Source: Bacteroidota bacterium (lineage in GTDB: Bacteria; Bacteroidota; Bacteroidia; Flavobacteriales; Flavobacteriaceae). Taken from it: a stretch of 44,560 nt of DNA. Of this stretch, positions 7,277-15,926 are shown in pieces (within the stretch, counting starts at the first letter, position 1; each line of letters opens with the position of its first letter). The notes under the pieces were generated by a model. That model was not told the origin of the DNA, did not search any database, and saw only the letters and a list, made by a program, of their open reading frames with translations. Where the stretch lies: the NCBI GenBank assembly GCA_029561105.1, contig JAKQJQ010000062.1, positions 1 through 44,560 of the forward strand, in the 5' to 3' direction. Both the position numbers and the translations under genes were made by a program.

Positions 7277-8068
7277 TTACAAATCCTGCGCGTTGGCGAT
7301 GAGTTCTGCGATGTCCATCACTTTAACGTCAGATTCACGTTCCTTGACCTTCACGCCGTCGGTCATCATCGTATTGCAAAAAGGGCAACCGGCTGCGATG
7401 ATTTGCGGCTGGGTATCGAGCGCGTCTTCTGTACGTTCTACGTTGACTTCCTTGTTCCCTGGTTCGGCATCCTTGAACATCTGTGCGCCACCTGCACCAC
7501 AGCAAAGACCGTTGGCACGCGAGCGTTTCATTTCAACGAGTTCGGCATCGAGCTTTTGGATCAAATCCCTTGGCGCTTCGTAAATATTGTTGGCTCGGCC
7601 CAAATAACACGGATCGTGGAACGTGATGCGTTTGCCTTTGAACTGCCCGCCTTGGATAGTGAGCCTTCCGGCATCCAATAGCGATTTGAGATATTCGGTA
7701 TGGTGCACCACCTCGTATTTTCCGCCAAGTTCAGGATATTCGTTTTTGAGCGTATTGAAACAATGTGGGCAAGCCGTGACAATTTTTTTGGCTTCATAGG
7801 CATTCAAGACTTCAATGTTCATCATGGCTTGCATCTGGAACAAGAACTCATTCCCTGCCCTTTTCGCCGGGTCGCCACTGCAGCTTTCCTCGGTTCCGAG
7901 TACAGCAAAATCGACACCTGCGCGATTGAGTATCCGCACGAATGCTTTGGTGATTTTCTTGGCCCTGTCGTCGAAACTACCGGCGCAACCTACCCAGAAC
8001 AACACTTCGGGCTGCTTGCCTTGGGCTAACATTTCTGCCATTGTAGGCACAATCAAACTCTCTGACAT
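7277..8068 (-). CDS. CCG-domain (Fe-S)-binding protein, HdrB/LutA type
   Basis: A 263-residue cytosolic protein with two copies of the cysteine-rich CCG domain. The second copy is complete: Cys154, Cys189-Cys190-Gly191, and Cys228-x2-Cys231 (GCPFC). The first keeps Cys28, Cys63 and Cys100-x2-Cys103 but has C-S-G in place of C-C-G. Such domains bind a non-cubane 4Fe-4S cluster in heterodisulfide reductase subunit B and occur in LutA and GlpC. Upstream on the same strand, beyond the small HAD gene, is a membrane ferredoxin-like protein of the HdrE/D type, so the pair probably forms a membrane-linked redox complex. Its electron donor and acceptor cannot be told from this window. Confidence 0.88.
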   Translation of the reverse strand: MSESLIVPTMAEMLAQGKQPEVLFWVGCAGSFDDRAKKITKAFVRILNRAGVDFAVLGTEESCSGDPAKRAGNEFLFQMQAMMNIEVLNAYEAKKIVTACPHCFNTLKNEYPELGGKYEVVHHTEYLKSLLDAGRLTIQGGQFKGKRITFHDPCYLGRANNIYEAPRDLIQKLDAELVEMKRSRANGLCCGAGGAQMFKDAEPGNKEVNVERTEDALDTQPQIIAAGCPFCNTMMTDGVKVKERESDVKVMDIAELIANAQDL

Positions 8069-8102
8069 AATATTCTATTTCATGCTGCGAGCAGCAAGTT
8101 TA

Positions 8103-8549
8103 CTATTCGTGTTTGCCGTCATCGAAAACTTCGATGGTTACCTCTTTCTCAATCAAATCGGTGAAATGACCACGGTATCTTGTGGCTTTCACCAAATGAT
8201 TGTCTATCCAATGGTAATTGCCGCCGCGTGGTTTGCCGAATACGATTCCGTGGTATTTGAATCCGTGTTGCTTGAGCCAGATTTCTGTGTATTCGCGGTG
8301 CGCTTCGGTTCTAGACGTAAAGAAGAAGATCACGTGGCCTTCGTCATACCATTTGTTCAATGTTTTTAAGGCATCGGGATAAACTGCAGCAGTGAGCATT
8401 CGTTCTGGCTCTTCGTTGGGAATGTCATCGCAAACTGTACCGTCTATATCGATGAGGTAGTTCTTGATTCCTTTTGGCAATATCGGGCTGATGTGTTGCC
8501 CGTTCTCGGTAGCCGGCTGTAAGTTTTTTTCAATTTCTTCCGCTTTCAT
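8103..8549 (-). CDS. HAD-family phosphatase-like protein
   Basis: A 148-residue protein. The HAD motif I is DIDGTVCDD (residues about 34-42) with nucleophile and acid-base aspartates; motif II is FFTSR, and acidic residues near the C-terminus (VFDDG) may help bind Mg2+. It lacks a large cap domain, so it is a small type-C0-like HAD. The substrate is unknown. It lies between the two Fe-S genes in the same orientation (gaps of 84 and 34 bases), which suggests co-transcription rather than a shared pathway. Confidence 0.8.
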   Translation of the reverse strand: MKAEEIEKNLQPATENGQHISPILPKGIKNYLIDIDGTVCDDIPNEEPERMLTAAVYPDALKTLNKWYDEGHVIFFFTSRTEAHREYTEIWLKQHGFKYHGIVFGKPRGGNYHWIDNHLVKATRYRGHFTDLIEKEVTIEVFDDGKHE

Positions 8550-8633
8550 AATCGTTTGGTCTTTAATTAATTTTTGATTTCAAATTGATTAAAAACACTC
8601 TTAAGCTCACATATAAGAGGATTTTTAGGGTTA

Positions 8634-9968
8634 TTAATTTTCGTTTTTCCAGTTCAATCGGTCCTGTTGGCTGTACTGCCAAGGTGCTGCATTGTTTTCG
8701 ATGTTGGTCATCATCGCGTTCAACGACATCGGTGCCGCGCTCTGCTCCATCACAAGATACCTCCTCATATCCATGATGATTGAAAGCGGACTGATATTGA
8801 CCGGACACTCTTCTACACAAGCGTTGCAGGATGTACAAGCCCACAATTCTTCTGGTGTGATATAATCGTTTAGTAAGGTTTTGTTGTCTGGGATGAAAAC
8901 GCCTTTGTTCGCGTCGATGTTGCGACCCACTTCTTCAAGGCGGTCGCGGGTGTCCATCATGATTTTACGCGGAGAGAGTTTCTTACCGGTAATGTTGGCG
9001 GGACAGGACGAAGTGCAACGTCCACACTCGGTACAGGTATAGGCGTTCATGAGTTGTACCCAGTTCAAATCCTGCACGTCCTGCGCGCCGAATTTAGACG
9101 GCACTGCACTGTCATCCACCGGAGCCGCCGCAAACGGGTCGGCATTGGGATCCATCATGAGTTTGACTTCCTTGGTTACCGACGCGAGATTGTCGAATTG
9201 TCCTTTTGGACGCAAATCGGCGTAATACGTATTAGGGAACGCCAGTAAAATATGAAGGTGCTTGGAAAAATAAAGGTAATTGAGGAAAATCAAAATCCCA
9301 ATGATATGCAACCACCAAATGGCGCGTTCTATCATCATCACGGTCATGTTGTTCATGCCGTCAAATACAGGTGCGATAAACTGCGATACGGGAAACGCAC
9401 CGGCTTTGTGGTAATGCCCAAAACCACCGGCTACATTTTGCAGGTGAAAATCGGCGGCATTCATCACCAGGAAAAACGTCATCAGTACAATCTCAAAAAA
9501 CAGGATGTAATTGGCATCGCCTTTAGGCCAGCCTTTGAGATCGGAGTGGATAAATCTTTTGAGTTTGATAATATTTCTACGGATCAGGAATACAATTACA
9601 CTTACCAAAACCAGTAAAGCCAGGATTTCAAACGAACCAATCAACACGTCATACAAAACACCGAGTGGCGCAAAAACACGATGGGTCCCGAAAAGTCCAT
9701 CGATGATGATCTCCAAAACTTCAATGTTGATCACAACAAACCCGACATACACAAAAATATGCAGGATTCCCGCAATGGGGCGTTTGACCATTTTAGACTG
9801 TCCGAGCGCAATCATGGCCATATTAGACCACCGCGCACCCGGATTATCAGAACGATCAACGTCTTGTCCGAGCTTGATGTTTCTGATGAGTTTCCTTACG
9901 TTGATGGTAAAATAGCCTGCTCCTACGATGAGCAAAATGGCGAATAGTAAATTGTCTAAATAGCCCAT
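8634..9968 (-). CDS. Membrane (Fe-S) oxidoreductase, HdrE/HdrD-like
   Basis: A 444-residue protein. The N-terminal half has about five membrane helices, including one followed by SKHLHILLAFPNTYY (His237 and His239), the type of site that binds heme b in NarI/HdrE/DsrM relatives. The C-terminal part has two 4Fe-4S motifs: Cys312, 315, 318, 322 and Cys378, 381, 384, 388. It lacks its own CCG domain, which is instead supplied by the separate gene at 7277-8068. Likely role: electron transfer between the quinone pool and a cytosolic partner. It starts 9 bases after the MCE gene in a same-strand run. The architecture is seen directly; the quinone link is inferred from the family. Confidence 0.87.
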   Translation of the reverse strand: MGYLDNLLFAILLIVGAGYFTINVRKLIRNIKLGQDVDRSDNPGARWSNMAMIALGQSKMVKRPIAGILHIFVYVGFVVINIEVLEIIIDGLFGTHRVFAPLGVLYDVLIGSFEILALLVLVSVIVFLIRRNIIKLKRFIHSDLKGWPKGDANYILFFEIVLMTFFLVMNAADFHLQNVAGGFGHYHKAGAFPVSQFIAPVFDGMNNMTVMMIERAIWWLHIIGILIFLNYLYFSKHLHILLAFPNTYYADLRPKGQFDNLASVTKEVKLMMDPNADPFAAAPVDDSAVPSKFGAQDVQDLNWVQLMNAYTCTECGRCTSSCPANITGKKLSPRKIMMDTRDRLEEVGRNIDANKGVFIPDNKTLLNDYITPEELWACTSCNACVEECPVNISPLSIIMDMRRYLVMEQSAAPMSLNAMMTNIENNAAPWQYSQQDRLNWKNEN

Positions 9969-9977
9969 ACTGCAGCT

Positions 9978-10940
9978 TTATTTTTTGTTTGGATCATCGG
10001 CCGTCGCAGGCGGGGCAACATACGGCTTGTTTTTCTTTCCGAATAGTGACACGTTAACATAACGCGTGGGGTTGAGTCTTACATCCTGCAATAACAGTTC
10101 GAGTTCCTTTGAGGTCTGGGCGAGGTTTTTATACAGTTCCTCGTCTTTGAGAAGCTTGCCCATTGTACCTTTGCCAGAATTGAGGTCGTTCATGATGCCG
10201 TCTACCTTATTCAGGGTCAACTGAAGGTTCTTGGCTGTTTTACCCAAGTCGGCTTTTTGTAGTGAATCGGAAATTTTGGCAAAATCTCCAGACACCTTAT
10301 TGAAATTGGTCATGATGCCATCGATTTTACCTTTGTTGTTGTCAAGGATGCCATTAAGGCTGCCCGACGCTTTGTGGAATTCCTGCATCGTTACGCTGAG
10401 TTCGGCAATCGCTTTTTGCAGGTTGGCCTGGCTTTCCTTATTGAGGACATTGTTCACGCCCGTAATCAAACGGTCGGCGTTGAGTAGCACCGCATCAAGT
10501 TTTTGTTGCAGTGGGGCGAGCTTCTCGCCTACGAGCGCCGTTAATCCGGGAATGTTGGATCCTTGTAACTTACTGCCGGATTCGGCCGGTTGCGGGTTTT
10601 TGAGGTCTGGGGTAATCATGATCTGTTTTCCGCCAATCAAACCCGGCTCGTAGATGGCGACCGTACTGCTGGCCGAAATCGGGAAGTCACTTTTGACTTG
10701 TAATTCTACCATTAGTTTCCCCGAAGGTTCGAGTGCTATGTCTGTCACCTTTCCTACTGCCAAACCATTGATAGTAACCGGAGCCGAGGTTGTCAAGCCT
10801 TCTACATTGTCATATTCTACATAAAAAGTGCGGTAATTGGTGAACAAATCCCTTCCTTTTAAAAAACTATATCCCCAAATGAACAATAAGATGGATGAAA
10901 TAACTAATATGGCGGTTTTAATCTCTCTTGTAATTTTCAA
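9978..10940 (-). CDS. MCE/MlaD-family protein
   Basis: A 320-residue protein with one N-terminal membrane anchor (AILVISSILLFIWGYSFLKG). An MCE domain spans residues about 35-115, containing YVEYDNVEGLTTSAPVTING and IYEPGLIGGKQI. A long helical region follows (residues about 130-290) with heptad-like spacing, then a Pro/Lys tail. MCE proteins form hexameric periplasmic rings or tubes that carry phospholipids between membranes, usually with MlaE and MlaF; neither partner is in this window. It sits 45 bases after the amidase gene and 9 bases before the Fe-S membrane protein, on the same strand. Confidence 0.9.
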   Translation of the reverse strand: MKITREIKTAILVISSILLFIWGYSFLKGRDLFTNYRTFYVEYDNVEGLTTSAPVTINGLAVGKVTDIALEPSGKLMVELQVKSDFPISASSTVAIYEPGLIGGKQIMITPDLKNPQPAESGSKLQGSNIPGLTALVGEKLAPLQQKLDAVLLNADRLITGVNNVLNKESQANLQKAIAELSVTMQEFHKASGSLNGILDNNKGKIDGIMTNFNKVSGDFAKISDSLQKADLGKTAKNLQLTLNKVDGIMNDLNSGKGTMGKLLKDEELYKNLAQTSKELELLLQDVRLNPTRYVNVSLFGKKNKPYVAPPATADDPNKK

Positions 10941-10985
10941 AGCAGTACTTTTTTTTCAAAATTAAGATAAAAATGTGGAATGGCT

Positions 10986-12170
10986 TTAATTATTAAGCGC
11001 TTCCTGTAAGGAAACCTTTTTACCATCCTTATAGGCAACGATGTAAGCCGTCGGAAAACCTTTAGAGCGCGCTTCCTCGAGATTGCGTTTGGCGGTATTA
11101 TAATCTGAGGTTTCCCCGTAAAAATATTTGTAAAGCGTTCCGTTTTCGTTGGAAACAGAAACGTTGGAAAGCCCTTTAAAGTTACTCGGTATGGTTTCGA
11201 GCCTTTTACCTGTGGCCGAAATTTGTACTTTGAAAATTACGGCTCCCGACGCATAATCGGTTTTCAATTCTATCTTAGTCCCTGGCTTTTTCTCCACAGG
11301 CTTCTCGGTGATGGTCTCGTCTTTTGTAGGCGTAATCACTGGTTCTACCATTTTTTTTGAAGGCTTGTTGATGACCTCTTCATTCACGCCACCGTTACCA
11401 AAATATTCTTTTTTATAACTGATGATCGCGTCGGCGATGGCTTGCGCGATCTCTTCCTGTCCTTCTTCAGAATCGAGTTTAGCACCTTCAACCGGATTAG
11501 AAATAAAGCCCATTTCAATCAAAATTCTAGGCATATACGCTTTGTGTAAAACCATATAAGGTGCTTGCTTTACGCCACCACTGCGCACTTTCTTGCCTAT
11601 TTTGGCAAACTCATCTTCTACTTTGCTGGCCAATGCAATGCTATTCTCGAGGTATTCTTCCTGCATCAGCGTCACGCCTATCATGGTACTTGGATTACTT
11701 GGGTCGAAGCCTTCATACTTCTGTTTGTAGTCTTTCTCTAAAGTGACCACCTGGTTTTCACTTTTTGCAACAGCGAGACTCGAGGCATTTTTGGTCATAC
11801 CCATCACATAAGTCTCGGTACCATCGGCGGCTGTATTTTTGTTGGCATTACAGTGGATAGACACGAAAATATTAGCATCTACACGGTTGGCTATATTAGC
11901 CCTTTCAATCAAATCAATAAAAACATCGGTCTTACGCGTATAATTGACCACAAAACCTGGTGTACTTTCTAGTATCTTGCCGGTTTTAAGGGTAACGGCA
12001 AGCGCGATGTTTTTTTCTATGTGACCAGTATATATTGCGCCAAAATCCTTTCCTCCATGACCGGCGTCAAGAGTGACTTTAAATTTAGAACCAGATTGCG
12101 CATGCGAGGAAAAAACGAAAAAGAAGAGTGAAAAAATAAGTAAAATATTGATATTACGCAGTTTATTCAT
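10986..12170 (-). CDS. N-acetylmuramoyl-L-alanine amidase (AmiABC type) with SPOR-like C-terminus
   Basis: A 394-residue secreted protein with a Sec signal (to about residue 24, SSHAQ). The Amidase_3 domain, residues about 30-260, has DAGHGG (zinc His38), Glu52, SIHCNAN (His106) and ILIEMGFISN with the catalytic Glu. Zinc amidases of this class cleave the bond between muramic acid and the stem peptide during cell separation. A Lys/Pro/Thr-rich linker (about 265-300) leads to a C-terminal region like a SPOR domain, FKVQISATGKRLE and GETSDYNTAKRNLEEARSKGF, which would bind denuded septal glycan. It is first in the same-strand run leading to the Fe-S genes and is transcribed away from lptD. Confidence 0.92.
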   Translation of the reverse strand: MNKLRNINILLIFSLFFFVFSSHAQSGSKFKVTLDAGHGGKDFGAIYTGHIEKNIALAVTLKTGKILESTPGFVVNYTRKTDVFIDLIERANIANRVDANIFVSIHCNANKNTAADGTETYVMGMTKNASSLAVAKSENQVVTLEKDYKQKYEGFDPSNPSTMIGVTLMQEEYLENSIALASKVEDEFAKIGKKVRSGGVKQAPYMVLHKAYMPRILIEMGFISNPVEGAKLDSEEGQEEIAQAIADAIISYKKEYFGNGGVNEEVINKPSKKMVEPVITPTKDETITEKPVEKKPGTKIELKTDYASGAVIFKVQISATGKRLETIPSNFKGLSNVSVSNENGTLYKYFYGETSDYNTAKRNLEEARSKGFPTAYIVAYKDGKKVSLQEALNN

Positions 12171-12200
12171 AAGTTAATTTTAATGAAAACCTGATGGTTT

Positions 12201-12248
12201 TAAATTTGATAAATGTTTATTTTTGACGGAAATTTATCTGTAAGTTTG
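12201..12248 (+). promoter_or_regulatory. Two candidate -7 elements for lptD
   Basis: TAAATTTG at 12201-12208 and TAAGTTTG at 12241-12248 both match TAnnTTTG exactly. The first would start RNA at or near the annotated ATG (12213); the second would start inside the reading frame and imply a later translation start. Both are candidates from sequence alone. Confidence 0.35.
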
Positions 12249-14972
12249 GCGCGTCAAAAAGTAAGCCATATTTTTACAAAAATAGTATTTAAACCTTTGC
12301 GGACAAACTTATTTCATATCGTTTTATCAGCATTTTTCCTAACAATCGGAACTGCAAAAACGCACTCACAGGAATTAAAAAACAAATCGGTTTCCGCGCC
12401 CATAAATAAGCCTGTTGATAGTTCTAAAATCGAGATTTCTGATCTCGGTCAAATTGCCGATACCATCAAGCTCGATACCGTAAAAGCAAAAAAAAAGCCC
12501 ATACTTGAAAGCAAGATTCGCTATAAGGCCGAAAAATACACCAAACTCGACCAGAAGACCAAATTGATCACGCTTTACGATAAGGCCGAACTCTATTACC
12601 AGGATATTGAACTCAAAGCCGGCATCATCGTTTTCAACTATGAGAAAAATGAAGTCTATGCCGGGCGCATCAAGGATTCTGCCGGAGCTTACACTCAAAT
12701 ACCCAATTTCAAGCAAGGCAGCAATGTTGTAGAACCCGACTCGATCCGTTTCAATTACAAAACCAAAAAGGCACTCATCTGGAATTCGCGTACAGACCAA
12801 GGCGAATTTTACTTCAAGGCCGATGTGGCCAAACGCGTCAACGATTCTGTCTATTTCATGAAAGGTGCGCGCTTTACAACTTCTAAAGACATTGATGACC
12901 CAGAATATTATTTCAGGACCAGTAAAGTAAAATATGTACCCGGAAAAAAAGTCGTGACCGGACTCACAAACATGGTCATCGCCGACGTACCCACACCACT
13001 CGCCTTGCCTTTTGCTTTTTTCCCGATGACCCAGAAAAGCCAGTCGGGTGTAATCATCCCTACTTTCAACGACAATCGCGAGCGCGGCTATTCTTTGCAG
13101 AATGGCGGCTACTATTTTGCACTCAGCGATAATTACGACCTGGCATTATTGGGCGACTATTATACCAATGGTAGCTACGCCTTGCGGTTTGAATCCAATT
13201 ACGCCAAAAGGTACCGCTACACCGGATTGGCCCAGGTACGTTTTGAAAATCAAATTCTAAGTGAGCGCGGTTTCCCGAGTTACGTGAAATCAAACACTTA
13301 TAACATACAATGGACGCATACCCAGGACGCAAAGGCCAATCCCAGTTCGCGTTTCCAGGCCTCGGTAAATATGGGAAGCAGTAAGTTTTTCAGGACATCG
13401 CTTAACCAAGTCAATGCGAGCGCCCAATTGGTCAATGAGATGAATTCGTCAATTTCGTATTCTAAAACTTTCAATACCGTTCCGCAGGCCAATCTCTCTA
13501 TCGCCATGTCGCACCGGCAAAATACCAATACCGAATCGATCTTGATGACTTTGCCTACGTTGCAGTTCAGCATTGACCGGATTTTCCCGTTTGTTCCCAA
13601 GGATGGCATCAAAAAAGGGGCGTTGCGCAACATCAACCTGCAATACAGCCTCAACGCTAAGAATGAATACCAGACCACCGATTCGTTGTTCTTCAAATCA
13701 GAGATGTTCAAGGATGCCAAAGTGGGATTTCAGCACCGCATCCCGCTGAGCACGAATTTTAAAATATTCAAGTATTTCAGCGTCACGCCAACGGTCAATT
13801 ACGAAGAAGTCTGGACGCTCAAAACTATTCGCAAGGCGTACAATCCGCTTACAAAATCTGACACGATTACCGAGGTCAACAAATTTGATTCTTTTCGTAC
13901 TTACAATTTCTCGACCGCAATCGGAACCACCGTTTACGGAACCTTTAAATTCGGTGACACCAAAAAAATACAGGCCATCCGCCACGTGATGCAACCCAAT
14001 GTGAGTTACAACTACGCACCATCTTTTGACCAGTACTACGATACCTACGCCGCAGATGCCTCGGGAAAAATGGTCCGCGAGTACACCCGTTTCGAGCAAA
14101 GCGTTTACGGTTCGCCAAGCAACAGCTATAACCACAGTGTAGGATTTACGCTTTCTAATAAGTTCGAGGCCAAGGTACGGGACAGCGACTCTACCAAGGT
14201 AGAACCCAAAAAAGTAACACTGATCCAAAACCTGAATTTGCAGACCGGTTATGCTTTCTCTCGCGATTCCCTCAAATGGGAAGCTTTACGAATCAGCGGC
14301 GGAACCTTACTTTTTAAGGACAAAATGAATGTCAATTTTGGACTCACGCTTGACCCGTATGCCATAGACAATTCGGGCAAACGCTACAACAAGTTCAATA
14401 TTGACAATGGCGGCAGCCTTTTTAGGATGACCAGCGCCAATATGACCATCAATTATTCGCTCTCGAGCAAGGATTACGACAAAGGCAAAGACAAAAAGAA
14501 AAATGAACAAGGTGTCAGAAACGGAGGCCGGGACGACGATTTGTTCGGGACCACCACAGATTTCAGCGACCGCAGGCAAAGCCAATTCGACGAAGACAGC
14601 GACGAGGAAGACGATTTCAAGGGATTCTACAACGCCGATTTGCCTTGGGACATGACCTTTGCCTACCAGCTCACCTACACCAACAATAACCGCGAGAAGA
14701 AAATCTCTGGAAATTCACTGATGGTTTCGCTCAATACAGACCTCGCGCCCAAATGGAAAGTTGGGGTTTCCAGCGGATACGATTTTGTGCAGAAAGGCGT
14801 CACACAAACCCAATTCAGGTTTGAACGCGATTTATTGAGCTGGCGGATGGATTTTACGTGGATGCCGTTTGGTCCTTACGCCAACTGGAACTTTTTCATA
14901 GGGATCAAGTCGGGTGTGCTCAGCGACATCAAATGGGAGAAGCGCACTGTTCCGGATAGGGTACTTCGATAA
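12213..14972 (+). CDS. lptD: LptD-family LPS-assembly outer-membrane protein
   Basis: 919 residues in the form given. A hydrophobic export signal lies at residues about 31-53 (NLFHIVLSAFFLTIGTAKTHSQ region). Residues about 95-260 resemble the OstA/LptA jelly-roll, with runs such as AELYYQDIELKAGIIVFNY. The rest is a large beta-barrel domain with VIIPTFNDNRERGYSLQNGG and many aromatic strands. This matches the Bacteroidota LptD type that inserts LPS or lipooligosaccharide into the outer leaflet. The C-terminal half has an Asp/Glu/Lys-rich loop (about 755-810). The start is uncertain: the ATG at 12213 overlaps promoter-like sequence, and a TTG at 12297 would give a tidier signal peptide (LRTNLFHIV...). 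Divergent from the amidase gene. Confidence 0.85.
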   Translation: MFIFDGNLSVSLARQKVSHIFTKIVFKPLRTNLFHIVLSAFFLTIGTAKTHSQELKNKSVSAPINKPVDSSKIEISDLGQIADTIKLDTVKAKKKPILESKIRYKAEKYTKLDQKTKLITLYDKAELYYQDIELKAGIIVFNYEKNEVYAGRIKDSAGAYTQIPNFKQGSNVVEPDSIRFNYKTKKALIWNSRTDQGEFYFKADVAKRVNDSVYFMKGARFTTSKDIDDPEYYFRTSKVKYVPGKKVVTGLTNMVIADVPTPLALPFAFFPMTQKSQSGVIIPTFNDNRERGYSLQNGGYYFALSDNYDLALLGDYYTNGSYALRFESNYAKRYRYTGLAQVRFENQILSERGFPSYVKSNTYNIQWTHTQDAKANPSSRFQASVNMGSSKFFRTSLNQVNASAQLVNEMNSSISYSKTFNTVPQANLSIAMSHRQNTNTESILMTLPTLQFSIDRIFPFVPKDGIKKGALRNINLQYSLNAKNEYQTTDSLFFKSEMFKDAKVGFQHRIPLSTNFKIFKYFSVTPTVNYEEVWTLKTIRKAYNPLTKSDTITEVNKFDSFRTYNFSTAIGTTVYGTFKFGDTKKIQAIRHVMQPNVSYNYAPSFDQYYDTYAADASGKMVREYTRFEQSVYGSPSNSYNHSVGFTLSNKFEAKVRDSDSTKVEPKKVTLIQNLNLQTGYAFSRDSLKWEALRISGGTLLFKDKMNVNFGLTLDPYAIDNSGKRYNKFNIDNGGSLFRMTSANMTINYSLSSKDYDKGKDKKKNEQGVRNGGRDDDLFGTTTDFSDRRQSQFDEDSDEEDDFKGFYNADLPWDMTFAYQLTYTNNNREKKISGNSLMVSLNTDLAPKWKVGVSSGYDFVQKGVTQTQFRFERDLLSWRMDFTWMPFGPYANWNFFIGIKSGVLSDIKWEKRTVPDRVLR

Positions 14973-15051
14973 CAATTTTTAATTACACCACCTTTACTGC
15001 AGCTCTTGCTTTTACTTTGCAAACCATTACAACAACTAAACACACACTACC

Positions 15052-15435
15052 ATGGAAAAGAAAATCATCTTCACCGATAAAGCCCCGGCGCCGATCGGGC
15101 CTTACAGCCAAGCCGTTTTGGTTGGCAACACCTTATACACCTCAGGGCAGATAGCGCTCAACCCAGAAACCGGTCACCTCAATGACCACACCCTAGAAGA
15201 CGAGACACATCAGGTCATGAAAAACCTCAAAGCTGTTTTAGAAGCGGCCGGGATGACGTTTGAAAACGTGGTCAAAACTACGATTTTCCTCACCGACATG
15301 GAAGATTTTGCACGCGTAAATGCAGTTTATGGCAGTTACATCGACGAGAAAACGGCGCCTGCGCGAGAAACGGTGCAGGTATCGGTACTGCCTAAAAATG
15401 TGAATGTGGAGATTTCTATGGTCGCGATTCATTAG
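15052..15435 (+). CDS. ridA: RidA family enamine/imine deaminase
   Basis: A 127-residue protein with the full Rid signature: APAPIGPYSQA near the N-terminus, YTSGQIALNP, and PARETVQVSVLPK with Arg105, which binds the substrate carboxylate; Glu120 is the usual acid residue near the end. RidA hydrolyses reactive 2-aminoacrylate and related enamines made by PLP enzymes, releasing ammonia. Length and motifs match the archetypal subfamily. It lies 79 bases after lptD on the same strand and ends at a perfect inverted repeat shared with the convergent mgsA gene. Confidence 0.93.
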   Translation: MEKKIIFTDKAPAPIGPYSQAVLVGNTLYTSGQIALNPETGHLNDHTLEDETHQVMKNLKAVLEAAGMTFENVVKTTIFLTDMEDFARVNAVYGSYIDEKTAPARETVQVSVLPKNVNVEISMVAIH

Positions 15436-15437
15436 AA

Positions 15438-15535
15438 GAAAGACCGCTGCGCTGAAAGAAGAAGGAAAAAAAGGACTAAACAGGAGAACCTCTTTTACCT
15501 CGAAAATCTTTCTTCTTTCAGCGCAGCGGTCTTTC
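15438..15535. repeat. Perfect 26-bp inverted repeat between ridA and mgsA
   Basis: Left arm 15438-15463 and right arm 15510-15535 are exact reverse complements; each includes the motif TCTTTCAGCGCAGCGGTC or its complement. A 46-base A-rich loop separates them. The right arm contains a 23-bp unit (15507-15529) differing in one base from the first tandem unit at 304-326, so both sites belong to one repeat family. A degenerate extra copy follows to about 15552. It sits between convergent genes and could act on both transcripts. Confidence 0.88.
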
Positions 15536-15554
15536 AGCAGGGCGGTCTTTCCCT

Positions 15555-15926
15555 TTAAATTGCAATTGCATGAAGCAGCAATTGCGCCGTCGCCTCATTC
15601 GTCGCCAACGGCACATTGTGAACGTCACAAACCCGTATCAACATATTAATATCCACTTCGTGCGCGTGGCTCGAATTGGGATCCTTGAAAAAGAGTACCA
15701 TTTTGGTTTTGCCTTCGGCTACACGGGCTGCAATCTGTGCGTCACCGCCCATGGGGCCAGACAGCATCCGCCTCACAGTGAAACCAGCGTTTTGCGCCTG
15801 TCCGCCGGTGGTTCCGGTGGCGATTAGTTTGATGTTTTCGTTGAGCAGGATGGCTTTGTTCTTGTTTAAGAACTGGACCATTTCGGCTTTCATCCGGTCG
15901 TGTGCGATGATAGCGATTTCCATCAT
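15555..15926 (-). CDS. mgsA: Methylglyoxal synthase
   Basis: A 123-residue enzyme with AHDRMK (His9, equivalent to His19 of the E. coli enzyme), ATGTTGG, and the phosphate/catalytic loop SGPMGGDAQIAA with Asp62 as the likely base. It converts dihydroxyacetone phosphate to methylglyoxal plus phosphate, a bypass that relieves sugar-phosphate stress. It is shorter than the E. coli protein (about 150 residues), as in Bacillus. The start overlaps the stop of the preceding kinase gene by four bases (ATGA), so the two are likely translated together. pfkA and gap lie further upstream on the same strand, in line with a glycolytic overflow role. Confidence 0.94.
   Translation of the reverse strand: MMEIAIIAHDRMKAEMVQFLNKNKAILLNENIKLIATGTTGGQAQNAGFTVRRMLSGPMGGDAQIAARVAEGKTKMVLFFKDPNSSHAHEVDINMLIRVCDVHNVPLATNEATAQLLLHAIAI

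Noticed and set aside
15438..15535. Insertion sequence ends
   Set aside because: No transposase lies between the arms (46-base loop) and no target duplication is visible.
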